Origin: Latrodectus hesperus
Taxonomy: Eukaryota > Arthropoda > Arachnida > Araneae > Theridiidae
Assembly: GCA_037975125.1 (NCBI GenBank)
Contig: CM075857.1
Location: 90,773,199 to 90,837,198 of the forward strand
DNA: 64,000 bases
Reading direction: 5' to 3'
The notes under the pieces are model-generated. The model had not been told where the DNA came from and made no database searches. It saw only the letters and a program-made list of their open reading frames with translations. Shown in pieces: positions 13,235-25,000 of the stretch. The stretch's first letter is position 1; every line of letters begins with the position of its first letter. Made by a program: the position numbers and the translations under genes.

Positions 13235-13800
13235 GGTACTTTTCCGTTTCGCCGGCGCATGCGATAAAGTCGCCAAAAATGATACAACCGGCGCTAGAGG
13301 GAATATCTCCGCTGGTAATCTTTTACTGCTACGTTTCCAAAGCATGTGACGGCCTTTTACTGTCAACTACGTTATTTCGACTCTTTTTTCCCCATTTTAT
13401 AATTTTATGCTATGTTAACATATATACAAATTTAATAATTTCATAAAATCTGTCTAGAAAAAATAGAATTTTAAAAATTGATCTTAAAAAATAATAATCG
13501 TAACAAATTCACATAAAAATATTTAAAAAAAAATTTTTTGAAAAAAAAATTTTGATTTTGAAATATGCATCACTCGATAAATTGTAATCTAATGTAATAA
13601 ATAAATAAATTGTGGCTCTGGCATCCATCATTCCACGCATAGCGTGAACACGAAAACAACAATTAAATAAATAAATTTAAAAATTTTTATCTAAAACAAC
13701 ATTATTTAAAAATTTTTTTATGTGTATACTGTGTGTTGTCACCAATTGGCGACTTAATTTTCGCTTGGCGATATTTGCGCCGGCGAAACGGAAAAGTACC
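13235..13800. mobile_element. 566-bp MITE with perfect TIRs and 8-bp target duplication
   Basis: Perfect 25-bp terminal inverted repeats start GGTACTTTTCCGTTTCGCCG and run on to GCGCA. They are flanked by identical 8-bp duplications CACTTAAG (13227-13234 and 13801-13808). Subterminal GTCGCCAA, TCGCCAAG and CAATTGGCGAC motifs occur inside both ends. The interior is AT-rich and encodes nothing. An 8-bp duplication is known for hAT, P and Merlin elements, but the ends do not begin with the CA typical of hAT, so I leave the superfamily open. Identical repeats and duplication suggest a fairly recent insertion. Confidence 0.85.
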
Positions 13801-14114
13801 CACTTAAGTTTTCAAAATGTTATCAGAAAATATTGCTATTGTGCATTCAAGAACTGTCTTTTCCTTCTAGTTCTTAAGTTACTAAGTTAAAATATTTATC
13901 ATCCACCCATTTTTAGCTTTGAAAGAAATTGAAAATCTGTTGTCTAAACATTGTCAATATTTTATTTTAAGTTAAAGTCTACTTAATGCCTTTATACAAG
14001 TTAATAGTTTTGTTGATTAAAGGCTTTCTACAGGAATTTCATTATTAGTGGTCTACATATGCTAAATCTCAATGTAACGTATTTTGAAATAAATGTGATA
14101 CACTGATCTATCAA

Positions 14115-14165
14115 CTACAGCTGAACATTGTGTTATGTGATACATAACACAATGTTCAGCTGTAG
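14115..14165. repeat. Perfect hairpin, 24-bp stem with 3-base loop
   Basis: The left arm, beginning CTACAGCTGAACATTG, is exactly complementary to the right arm ending CAATGTTCAGCTGTAG, with GAT between. Pairing stops sharply at both borders. It could be a replication foldback or a small structured RNA. A perfect stem this short is unlike most animal pre-miRNAs, which have mismatches and larger loops. Confidence 0.85.
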
Positions 14166-14294
14166 TCTATTGTTATTTGTTTATAAAATGTAACTGCTTC
14201 TCTGTTAACCCTTGAGCACTTAATTTCTATAAATGGCTCTTTTGCAATATATATCCCTTGTCTATATGAAATTCAGCAAATTAATATGCACAAG

Positions 14295-14600
14295 TCAGCT
14301 ACCGTGGCCCAGGTGTAGAGCAACACTCTTCAGAAAGAAAGTTCCTAGGTTCGATCGCTCCACTGTTGAGCAACGAGGGATGTTGCGTTTCCATTTCTAC
14401 CATCAGGAATTATATCATTTTCAACTTCTGTAAAAGCTTTCTTACTTCTATCTGTTGGAGTGGTATTTGGGTTTTCTCACAAGTGAAGTCACCCCACTAA
14501 CTATAAAAACTGCCTTAAGGAAACTCATGTTGGGAAAATAAGAACCCCATGCAATGTTCTTAGGCTATCAAGTTGTCCTCTAAACATTGTTAAAGTATGT
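14295..14600 (+). mobile_element. tRNA-headed SINE-like unit
   Basis: A tRNA-like head includes an A-box-like GTGGCCCAGGTGTAGAG (about 14304) and a B box CTAGGTTCGATCGC (about 14346) at tRNA spacing, but no closing acceptor stem. A body of about 240 bp with moderately higher GC than the flanks follows. The 66-codon open frame across 14233-14433 is a by-product. Its 3' end is uncertain. Confidence 0.5.
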
Positions 14601-15699
14601 ATGCTAATGTGAGTACTGAAATGAAAGCAAGGAGTGAAATCGCTCGATTTTGCTTCTAAGATTCTATTATTTTTTGCTCTTACTTTTAATTTTCTATTTA
14701 ATATTCAGAAAGGTACAGATATTCCATCATAAGTATATTATCTTTTTGTAAATCAATGTTTTAATTTTTCTTTGTTCGATCATTGGAAAACTGGATTCAT
14801 ATAACTTTGAAATCTTACTCTCGTAATTATAAATGCAATATAAATAATGAAATTACTCATTTTCATTAGTTAATGAATAAATTTCTTGAAAAAATTCTAT
14901 TTTATTAATGATATTCATCAAAATAAATAATTTATGCCAAAATTTCATTATTAATTGGGAAAAAATTGATATTATGATGTAAATGCAGTTATATACTAAT
15001 TAATATTACAAAAATATTACAAGTGCCAGCCAATGTCAGAAAAAGTTAACAATCACAACATTATGTCATTTAAAAATCACTTGAAATATCTTGAATCAAA
15101 AATTTGATCAGCTTAATAAACTTGAATGCAACTACAATTTTAATTTTAGTTAAACTTTAAGGATTATAATTTGTTTCAAGTTACTTTTGTAATTACTAAA
15201 ATTTATATTTTAATTTTTTGTTAGCGTATATTTTACAATATTTTCCTTCAGTTGCAAGTTTTAAATTTAGAAGAGAAGTAATTTTCTTTTGATAATATAA
15301 TATGTAATGTGCATTAGTATTAAAGTATAATATTTAACAAAAAGTTTATCTGTACATTACTTATACACCTATTTCTAAGAAAACCTGTCTGTTTGAGACA
15401 TAAATCTATATTTTATATTATTTTATTTATTATACATTTTATAAAAATAGTTAATCTTACTGCAATGCATACTCTGCATTTCATTATTTCATTTACGATA
15501 ACAGCATTAACTGTCTCTTATTCATATGCATTATGTAATTTGCACTGGCAAAATTAATTTACTGATATACAAGGTAAACAAAAGCTCTTGCCTTTAATGT
15601 TGACATTGAATTAAGTGAGAATAAGTTTGCAAATAAGTGTATGTCAGGGTTGAGACACTGGTCGATTGAAAATATGAATATCAGTCATTATAAAAGCAA

Positions 15700-16680
15700 G
15701 TCCACCATGCACATTCATCGAGCATAACTCGCATAGTAGTGAAAAGAAATGGATGTGTAGAAAGAACTAGTTCTGTGTTGCTAGCTTTATGAAGTGCTTA
15801 TAAAAGTTTTTATGTTTGCTTAACAGTGGGCTTACCAGCTGCTGCATCAAGTCACATAATGTGTCAAGCATTTGCCAATAGTGCTGTGAATGAACATCCG
15901 GTAAGACATTGGTTTAAAAAATTCAGGTAGAGATTTGCCCCTCTGTGTTGAAGCTCGCAATGTTCATTTTCTGGCCTTAGACAATGAAGCCCTGCAGGTG
16001 GCCATTGAGAAGGACAGTAGTCAAATGTAAGGTGAACTTGTCAGACAATATAACGTTTCCAGTAAAAAGGTTAGTCTATATCTTCCCCACTTAGCTGAAA
16101 CCTACAGTCTGAGCAAGTGGGTTCCTCCCATGCTGTTGGAAGTCCATTAGCAACAATAAGTGGCAACCTATTTATGGTTGCTATGTCACAACCGTAGTGC
16201 ATCCATATTCAATCGAGTGCTGACCAGTGATGAAAAGTAAGCCCCCATGATATTCTCAAGCATTCCAAACATTAGTTGTCACCCTAGGCTACTGTCAACA
16301 CATCGCAATTGTTTGGTGGATTAGTCATCAAGTATAATACTATGAGCTACTAATAACGAGCCAAACAGTCACTGTGGACCTGTACTCACACCAACTAGAA
16401 CATGTGCAACAAGCATTGCAATGAAAAGAGTCAGCACTGATTAATCTAAAAAGTGTACTGTTCTTAGCCGATAATGCGAGGCTGCATGTTGCATGAGTGG
16501 CCAGGAATACCATACAGTGACTTGGTTGGGAAACTTTGTACCATCCTCCTTACATACTTGGCATTTCACCATCAGATTACCAAATCTTCCATTCCCTGGA
16601 CAGTCATCTTCGTGGAAAATTTTCACCAATCCAATGAAACAAATTGACATATGTACATATAAGTATGCCCTATAAAGTGT
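15700..16680 (+). pseudogene. Decayed mariner transposase
   Basis: Scattered in three frames are mariner landmarks in the right order. WFKKF near 15910 is from the N-terminal DNA-binding region, KWVPP near 16120 from the central region, LTSDEK near 16222 surrounds the first catalytic Asp, DNARLH near 16470 the second, and HPPY / SPSDYQ near 16550-16580 the third. Many stops and indels separate them, so the copy is long dead. Terminal repeats were not found. It is clearly more decayed than the mariners at 44418 and 58255. Confidence 0.65.
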
Positions 16681-16689
16681 TACAATATT

Positions 16690-18114
16690 TCAATTGAAGA
16701 AATTATATTACAGTATTACTTATTTTATTGATGGAACTAAAGTTAGATCAGAAAGAGATAACATAAAAATGCCATCAATTTTTGTAGTTTTTCAAATAAA
16801 TAAATAAAAGGGTTCGTATTAACATGTCCCATAAACCTAGTATGAATAGTAAATGTTGTTATAAAACTTGCACCACACACACACAGATTTTATAACATTC
16901 GTGTAACATTTAAGGAAGTTTTTTCTTTTTAATATTTCTTCAACTTATTGACTGATTTTCAGAAATTTTACAACTAGTAAAATTTTATATTTTGAGATTG
17001 AATATCAGTTAAGAGATATTTTTAAAATTTTTTATCAGTCTTAACCAATAATCAATGAAGGCTACAAATATTTATGAATTATTAATGAAAGTTATGTATA
17101 ATTACCAAAAGATTATCGTAAATAAGTGTCTGCTAAACCAGCATTTCCCAACCAGTTTTGGCTCGCGGATCATTTAATAACAAATCATGTTAAAATTTAC
17201 CATTTAATATAAATTATATTTCGCGAAATTTGCTATTGCAAATTGTGTTATCTTATTTGCATTATAAATTTTACATGGTGACCATGTAGTCACATCACAT
17301 AATGAGACATAAAAGTCATGCTGAATTAAAACTCATTAAACTTAAAATTATAATTTACTATAAGATACATATAAAATGATTATTCAAAGTGAATAAAAAT
17401 ATTTTCTCATCAAATATTTTTTATAAAATGAAATGAATGAGATTCTTGTGCTTGTTTTGAAGAACATAATTTTTTGAAATTTTGTTTAAAGATGAGAGAT
17501 GAATGCAATCTATTCTAGTATTTATTTTTAAAAATACATAAAGAGTAATCTAAGAAAAAGGTAAGAGTACACAAAAATGTTCTCAGAAAGTTTCTTGGTA
17601 CCATTTAAGAGAATCCAATTATTTTTTTCTGTATATTGATGGTCAATCATAAGAGCAACAATATTCTTCATATATGGTAAAATAAAGTTTTCTCCTATTT
17701 GTTGATTGCAACCACATTAGGTTATGTAGTAACTAATATGTTAACAAAAATTTTATGCACATTAAATTATCCTCATTAATAGGCAGAATATGTATAATAT
17801 GATAAAATAGACGTCATTTTATTGATTAATGCGTTTAAAAAATTGCAATCTTTGTTATTGTAATCCGTATGTTTTGTGTGTAGATGTGAAAGCAACTAAT
17901 TCTTCGTGAATCCATTTGAAAGCACTATCATACGCTGTACGCGCTGTGGTTTAAGACAATCATCTCCAATATGTGAATATTATACACTTAACAATGTTTT
18001 CTGCGCTTCTTTATTTATCAGTGAGATTCAAGAGCTGTATTTTGGTTAATGAATTTGAACATATATCCAAAACTCATTTCTATTATTAATTAACTAGTTT
18101 TCCAAGACAACAAT

Positions 18115-18184
<70 letters not shown>

Positions 18185-21100
18185 ATTATTGGATTAAAAA
18201 TGAGATTTATTTAAACATCTAGGTAATTACTGAAAGTCAAAAATATAGTTATCAAAGTTGTGATAATATTTATATAGGATTTTTTTAAAATTAATTATGT
18301 AAAGTTTGTCTACATTATTTAAATTAAAAAAAAAGTAAAAGAAAGAAATATTTTTAAAAATAATGAATTTTGAATCAATTTTTAACGTGCATTTCTTTTA
18401 CAGAGTTACAAGCTTCACTGTCAATGCTTCAATGTGTTTGCAGTTTTGCTGAAATAATATAGAGTAAGTCACTTTGGATTTCTTTGCACTAATCATTTTA
18501 TTTATGAAGGTTTAAGGAATTAATTTTTTTCTGACGTAAGTTAGTACAAGCAGTGGCAAAGTGATGAAAAGTATTTAAAACTATTGTTTTTATAAATATT
18601 TTGAGGCATGAAAAATATCTTTTCTTTTTATTTTACTGTGAAATTTCTCTAAACTTTGCTGAAAATTTCAGTTAATTCTGATTTTTCTAATATTAAATTA
18701 TTAATAGGTGCATTTCCTTAGTATATTTTGTCTTTATGAAGAAATTCTATTTAGCTTCATACTTTCTGTCTTACATTTTATCAAGAGATTGTAATTAAAT
18801 TTTTCGCAAAATTTTCTTTACAAAAAGTAGTAGCATACCAAGCTTACAAAAATGTAATGACTTATTCCTTATAAAAGCATTTTTAGAGAACCTCTAAAAT
18901 TCAAACTGATGCAGTTTTCATAAAATTTTCAAGGAATTTCTCATTTTTGTGTGAGCTTCTGGAAATTATAATTCTTTACTGAGTCTAACTTTCTTAAAAA
19001 TCAAAGATAATAATGATGCATGAAGAAATCTGCTGGTGTTTTTATTCATTAAGAAATACAAGCAGTAAGTAAGGTCGTTTTTATCCTAATCTTTTAATAT
19101 AATGTTTTTCAATTTCTAAGCTTAAAAATGTAAATATTTTAATAGCAAAAAATTTAAAATGTTGATGATAGTATTTGAAATAATTTTGTTAGTTCCTTAA
19201 AGCATTGACAGCCTTTGTTATTCATCTTACAAAAATTTGTGTGTTATTGAAATTTCATGTGGTTTTATAAAATATACGGTTAATTTTACTTTAATAGAAT
19301 ACAAGAATTACGAACAATGTAATTATATGTCTTCAAAACTATTTTAAATGCTTATAAAAGTTTTCATATGCTAAAAAATACATATATAAAATGACATGTT
19401 TGTTTTTTATTCGTAAATTCATAGTTATTCTGAATTGAGTCAACTATTCTGAATTAGGTTTAATTAAAATTAAATTCAAAAGTTAATATATTTTTTACTT
19501 GATTATTTTCATTCTTTTTAAGAATTTGAGAAGTTAAAATAAGAAATAAAATCAAAATAAAAATACAAAGAAAATGAATTATTGAAGTAAATATGTATGC
19601 TAATTCTAGAAAATTAAGATACACTTGCGAATATTTTCTAATCATAAACTTAAAGTAGCTTTATATATTTATTGAATGATGGATTAAAACTCAAACAAAT
19701 TGTAAAATTTTACTTACAAGAAACTAACAAAATTTTTCAAAGAACTAACTATGCATACTGTATATTCCTTAATTGCTAAATTTAAATTTTGACCACACAC
19801 TGAAGACCTGCTATGGCTGATCTAGGACTATTGAAAAATATTTCAAATTTTACTAAAATTAAAGATTATTAATGTGTGAAAAAAGTATTTTGATAGCATT
19901 TTCCTGGACTTTTACACTTTTTTTCTATTATTTAAAAAGCAGTGAATTAAACCATAGCTTATTTTCGTTTGTAATAGGGCAAATAGTTAATGGATAGTAA
20001 CGGGGCTCAGAGTTCGGATCACATCTTTCGTCTAAATTATTTTTGAACAACATTTTTCAGAGAGGAGTGCCCTATATTCGATACCAGTTACTAGTGTTTA
20101 GTGATATTATAAATCAAAACAATTTGAAAATTAAAATCAAACTGAGGTGAATCCAGGAGTCATCAATATTGAGCAATTGATAATTACTTAGTCAATATAA
20201 AAATCAAGATATTGATGGTACTTATCCATATTAATAAGACTTTAGCTAATTTTTTTGTTAAAGACGAATTAAAATGCATTTATACATAAAATTGCAATAA
20301 ATAACTGTCGGTTATGCTTATTGGTGCATTACAAATAAGCTTTAGCTGATGTAGATATGTCTTAGTAAATTTTGTTCGAACTTGTGGCGATTGAGGAAGT
20401 GAACCACATTGTTGATTGAGGAAAACCTCTGTAATTTATTTTTTTTAAGAAATAGTTATATAGAGCTTAATCTCATCTTAAAATCTAGAAATCCATTATT
20501 CTCTTCTACAATGAAGCCCAAATTTGGCGAAAAACTTCAAAATAAATAAAATTGTAAATATTGTAAAAGTTTAATTAAAAATATCATAAAAATTGTTAAA
20601 TTTTAATTTTATCACTTTTTCATTGATGCGAAGTATTTAATTGCCGAGTTTACATTGTAACCAAAATAGAATTAATAAAAAATATAAAATAAGTAAATTG
20701 AAATATTTTTATGTAAAAGAAAACTTTACTAAAATAACTGATATTACGTAAAGCATTATAAATGAAGACTAAGATATTCAATTTAGTTTGAAATGTAATT
20801 AAAAGTTTTATGAGTGAAAATATGTTGTAATAAATGTGCAATCAAAAGAAATAAATTTTGTCTTTCTTGTTCAATCGCTGTGATCGAACTTGAGAAAATT
20901 CATTCCAAAGAGTAATGTCCAACTAGACCACTGTGAGATTTAATGAATTTTTAAAACTATTAAGCAAATAAAAATTTGTAACAGAAAAATAGCATCTAAA
21001 ATTATCTCTCTAAATACAACTCTTCTCTTTGCAAGCTGAAATTTTGTCTGAAATTGAATAAAAAATTGATGCACGGAATGGAATGAACATTATATCATTC

Positions 21101-21750
21101 TTTCTTCGACTAATTTAAACACAGTTTCAATTCAATATTTTGAATTTAATTGTTAGAATTTATTTAAAACATAACTTATCCTGGTTTGATTTCTGAAATT
21201 GCTTATTCTGTGATTAGATTAATTTAAGTGGTGGAATATTATGCCATATAGAAATTCTTCGGTTTTCTTAAATGAAGATGTGTGGTTTCTTTTCTACACT
21301 TTTAAAATTGCCATCTGAAATAATTGATGAAGTTAAAAATATATTTATGAAACGTCACATCCCTTTCATTCTTCATTAAAAACTCCAATTTTTCTATAAA
21401 AATCGAGATGACTTTTTCCTCATTCTAAAAAAATATAGTTATTATGAAGTACGGCAAATGTGTTTTGTTTAAAACATTATAGTGTCAATAGTAAAAAGAA
21501 TAAGTAATGCAAGTAAAAAGAAACACTTTTCATTCATTAAAACGTCTTAACTAAAAGGAATTCTTATCCGCTCATTATTCTTTCTATTTGTTTTTAACAG
21601 GTATTTTGTATTTGTGAACAATGTTAGGTAAGTAGTAACGTTAATTTTTAATCATAATTTTTGAACCAAAATTAAAATTTTCGACTGGAAAATACTTATT
21701 CATACAAAGCAGAAGAGTAGGAAAAATATGGTTCATAAAACTTTACTTTC
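16690..21750. other. AT-rich non-coding stretch
   Basis: No gene is supported. Apart from a TA microsatellite (listed separately), it holds only short homopolymers and chance frames such as 19460-19645 and 20650-20841, which lack domains and have AT-driven composition. Confidence 0.65.
18116..18179. repeat. TA microsatellite
   Basis: About 32 uninterrupted TA units. Confidence 0.97.
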
Positions 21751-22016
21751 AACGAGTTGTGGGTTCGATTTCCACAGTGTTCTTCAGAGTCTGTAACGTG
21801 TCTAAATACTTACTGAATTGTAGGTCAAGGATTATTTAAATATTGTGTGTAAAAAGTAATCGATAAACTCAAACACTTGCAAGACAGGTATGCTAGTTTC
21901 ATAAAAAATTAACGAAATAATTTTACTCAAAATGTTTTCTTGCCATCCCTGAAAAACTGATATGCTTAAATAAATATTATGGAAGATATTCCAAAAAAAA
22001 AAAAAAAAAAAAAAAG
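21750..22016 (+). mobile_element. SINE-like remnant with poly(A) tail
   Basis: A B-box-like GTGGGTTCGATTTCC (about 21760) is followed by about 220 bp of body and a run of some 25 A (from about 21992). The A-box side is poorly preserved. It abuts the left edge of the satellite array. Confidence 0.4.
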
Positions 22017-22019
22017 GAA

Positions 22020-25000
22020 AAAAGTTTTTAATTTAAATAACATTCTTGAAATTGAAATTATACATATAATTATATTTTATCTATCAATGCCTCCTTGGAG
22101 TTGATATGTACAACAAATCGTAATTAACTATACCTGTTCTGTTTGCACTACACATTCCTAAAAATAACCCAGTTTTCTTAATAGTAAAATATTATTTGAT
22201 GCAATTTTAAATATTAAGGAATTCCAAATTTCATTGCAATCAGAGAATACTCCCAGCTTAAATTAAAATATTCATTTGAAAGTTCTTTTAGAAAGAGATT
22301 TTCCAAAGTAATAAATAAGAATATTCTTCAAATTGAATTAAAAACACATCATAAATATCTATGTTTCATATATAATTGCCTCCTAAGAATTGACTTGTAT
22401 AACCCATGAGAATATATTCCTGTATGTTAATCACTCTTAATTAAATGAAATATTGCTTTTAAGCAAACAAGGATATTCTTGTGTAAGTTTAATTACTAAG
22501 GAAATATGTCTTGTTTCCTTGTTTTCACAGAGCCCTCTCATGCGATGATTAAAAAATTCGCTTGGGAGCTCTTCAGGAAAAAATTTTCAAAGTAATATGT
22601 AAGAATATTCTTAAAATTGTATAAGCAAAGAAAATTATAAATAGCCATGTTTTAAACATAATTGCCTCATAGGAGTTGATTTTATATAAACCATGGGAAT
22701 ATATTATGTATTCTGTATGTTTATAACTCTTATTTAAATGAAATATTGCTTTTAAGCAAACAAGGATATTCTTATGTAAGTTTAATTACTAAGGAAATGT
22801 ATTTCTATACTTCCTTGTTTTCACAGAGCACTCTCAAGCGATGATTAAAAGATTCGTTTGGGAGCTCTTTAGGAAAGATTTTTCAATATAGTATGTAAGA
22901 ATATTCTTAAAATTCAATACACAAAGAAAATTGTAAATAGCCATGTTTTAAATATAATGGCCTCGTAGGAGTTGACTTGTATTTCCCATGGGAATATATT
23001 ATGCTTTCTGTATGTTTATAACTTTAATTGAAATGAAATATTGCTTTTAAGCAAATAAGGATATTCTTATGTAAGTTTCATTATTAAGGAAATTTATTTC
23101 TATATTTCCTTGTTTTCACTGAGCCCTCTCATGCGATGATTAAAAGATTCGCTTGGGAGCTCTTCAGGAAAGATTTTTCAATGTAATATGTAAGAATATT
23201 CTTAAAATTGTATAAGCAAAGAAAATTATAAATAGCCATGTTTTAAATATAATTGCCTCCTAGGAGTTGACTTATATAACCCATGGGAATATATTATGTA
23301 TTCTGTATGTTTATCACTCTTATTTAAATGAAATATTGCTTTTAAGCAAACAAGGATATTCTTATGTAAGTTTAATTACTAAGGAAATGTATTTCTATAT
23401 TTCCTTGTTTTCACAGAGCCCTCTCATGCGATGATTAAAAGATTCGTTTGGGAGCTCTTTAGAAAAGATTTTTCAATATAATATGTAAGAATATTCTTAA
23501 AATTGTATACACAAAGAAAATTATAAATAGCTATGTTTTAAATATAATTGTCTCCTAGGAGTTGACTTGTATAACCCATGGGAATATATTATGTATTTTG
23601 TATGTTTATCTCTCTTATTTAAATGAAATATTGCTTTTAAGCAAACAAGGATATTCTTATGTAAGTTTAATTACTGAGGAAATTTATTTCTATAATTCCT
23701 TGTTTTCACAGAGCCCTCTCAAGCGATGATTAAAAGATTCGTTTGGGAGCTCTTTAGGAAAGATTTTTCAATATAATATGTAAGAGTATTCTTAAAAGTG
23801 TATATGCAATGAAAATTATAAATAGCTATGTTTTAAATATAATTTTCTCCTAGGAGTTGACTTGTATAACCCATGGGAATATATTATGTATTTTGTATGT
23901 TTATCTCTCTTATTTAAATGAAATATTGCTTTTAAGCAAACAAGGATATTCTTATGTAAGTTTAATTACTAAGGAAATGTATTTCTATATTTCCTTGTTT
24001 TCACAGAGCCCTCTCATGCGATGATTAAAAGATTCGCTTGGGAGCTCTTTAGGAAAGATTTTTCAATATAATATGTAAGAATATTCTTAAAAGTGTATAC
24101 GCAATGAAAATTATAAATAGCTATTTTTTAAATATAATTGCCTCCTAGGAGTTGACTTGTATAACCCATGGGAATATATTATGTATTCTGTATGTTTATC
24201 ACTCTTATTTAAATGAAATATTGCTTTTAAGCAAACAAGGATATTCTTATGTAAGTTTAATTACTAAGGAAATGTATTTCTATACTTCCTTGTTTTCACA
24301 GAGCCCTCTCATGCGATGATTAAAAGATTCGCTTGGGAGCTCTTTAGGAAAGATATTTTCAATATAATATGTAAGAATATTCTTAAAATTGTATACGCAA
24401 AGAAAATTATAAATAGCTATATTTTAAATATAATTGTGTCCTAGGAGTTGACTTGTATAACCCATGGGAATATATTATGTATTTTGTATGTTTATCTCTC
24501 TTATTTAAATGAAATATTGCTTTTAAGCAAACAAGGATATTCTTATGTAAGTTTAATTACTAAGGAAATTTATTTCTATATTTCCTTGTTTTCACAGAGC
24601 CCTCTCATGCGATGATTAAAAGATTCGTTTGGGAGCTCTTTAGGAAAGATATTTTCCAATATAATATGTAAGAATATTCTTAAAAGTGTATACGCAATGA
24701 AAATTATAAATAGCTATGTTTTAAATATAATTGTCTCCTAGGAGTTGACTTGTATAACCCATGGGAATATATTATGTATTTTGTATGTTTATCTCTCTTA
24801 TTTAAATGAAATATTGCTTTTAAGCAAACAAGGATATTCTTATGTAAGTTTAATTACTAAGGAAATGTATTTCTATACTTCCTTGTTTTCACTGAGCCCT
24901 CTCATGCGATGATTAAAAGATTCGCTTGGGAGCTCTTTAGGAAAGATTTTTCAATATAATATGTAAGAATATTCTTAAAAGTGTATACGCAATGAAAATT

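Noticed and set aside
19970..20030. Possible tRNA-like B box (GAGTTCGGATCAC)
   Set aside because: No A box at the right distance and no body; likely chance or too decayed to support.
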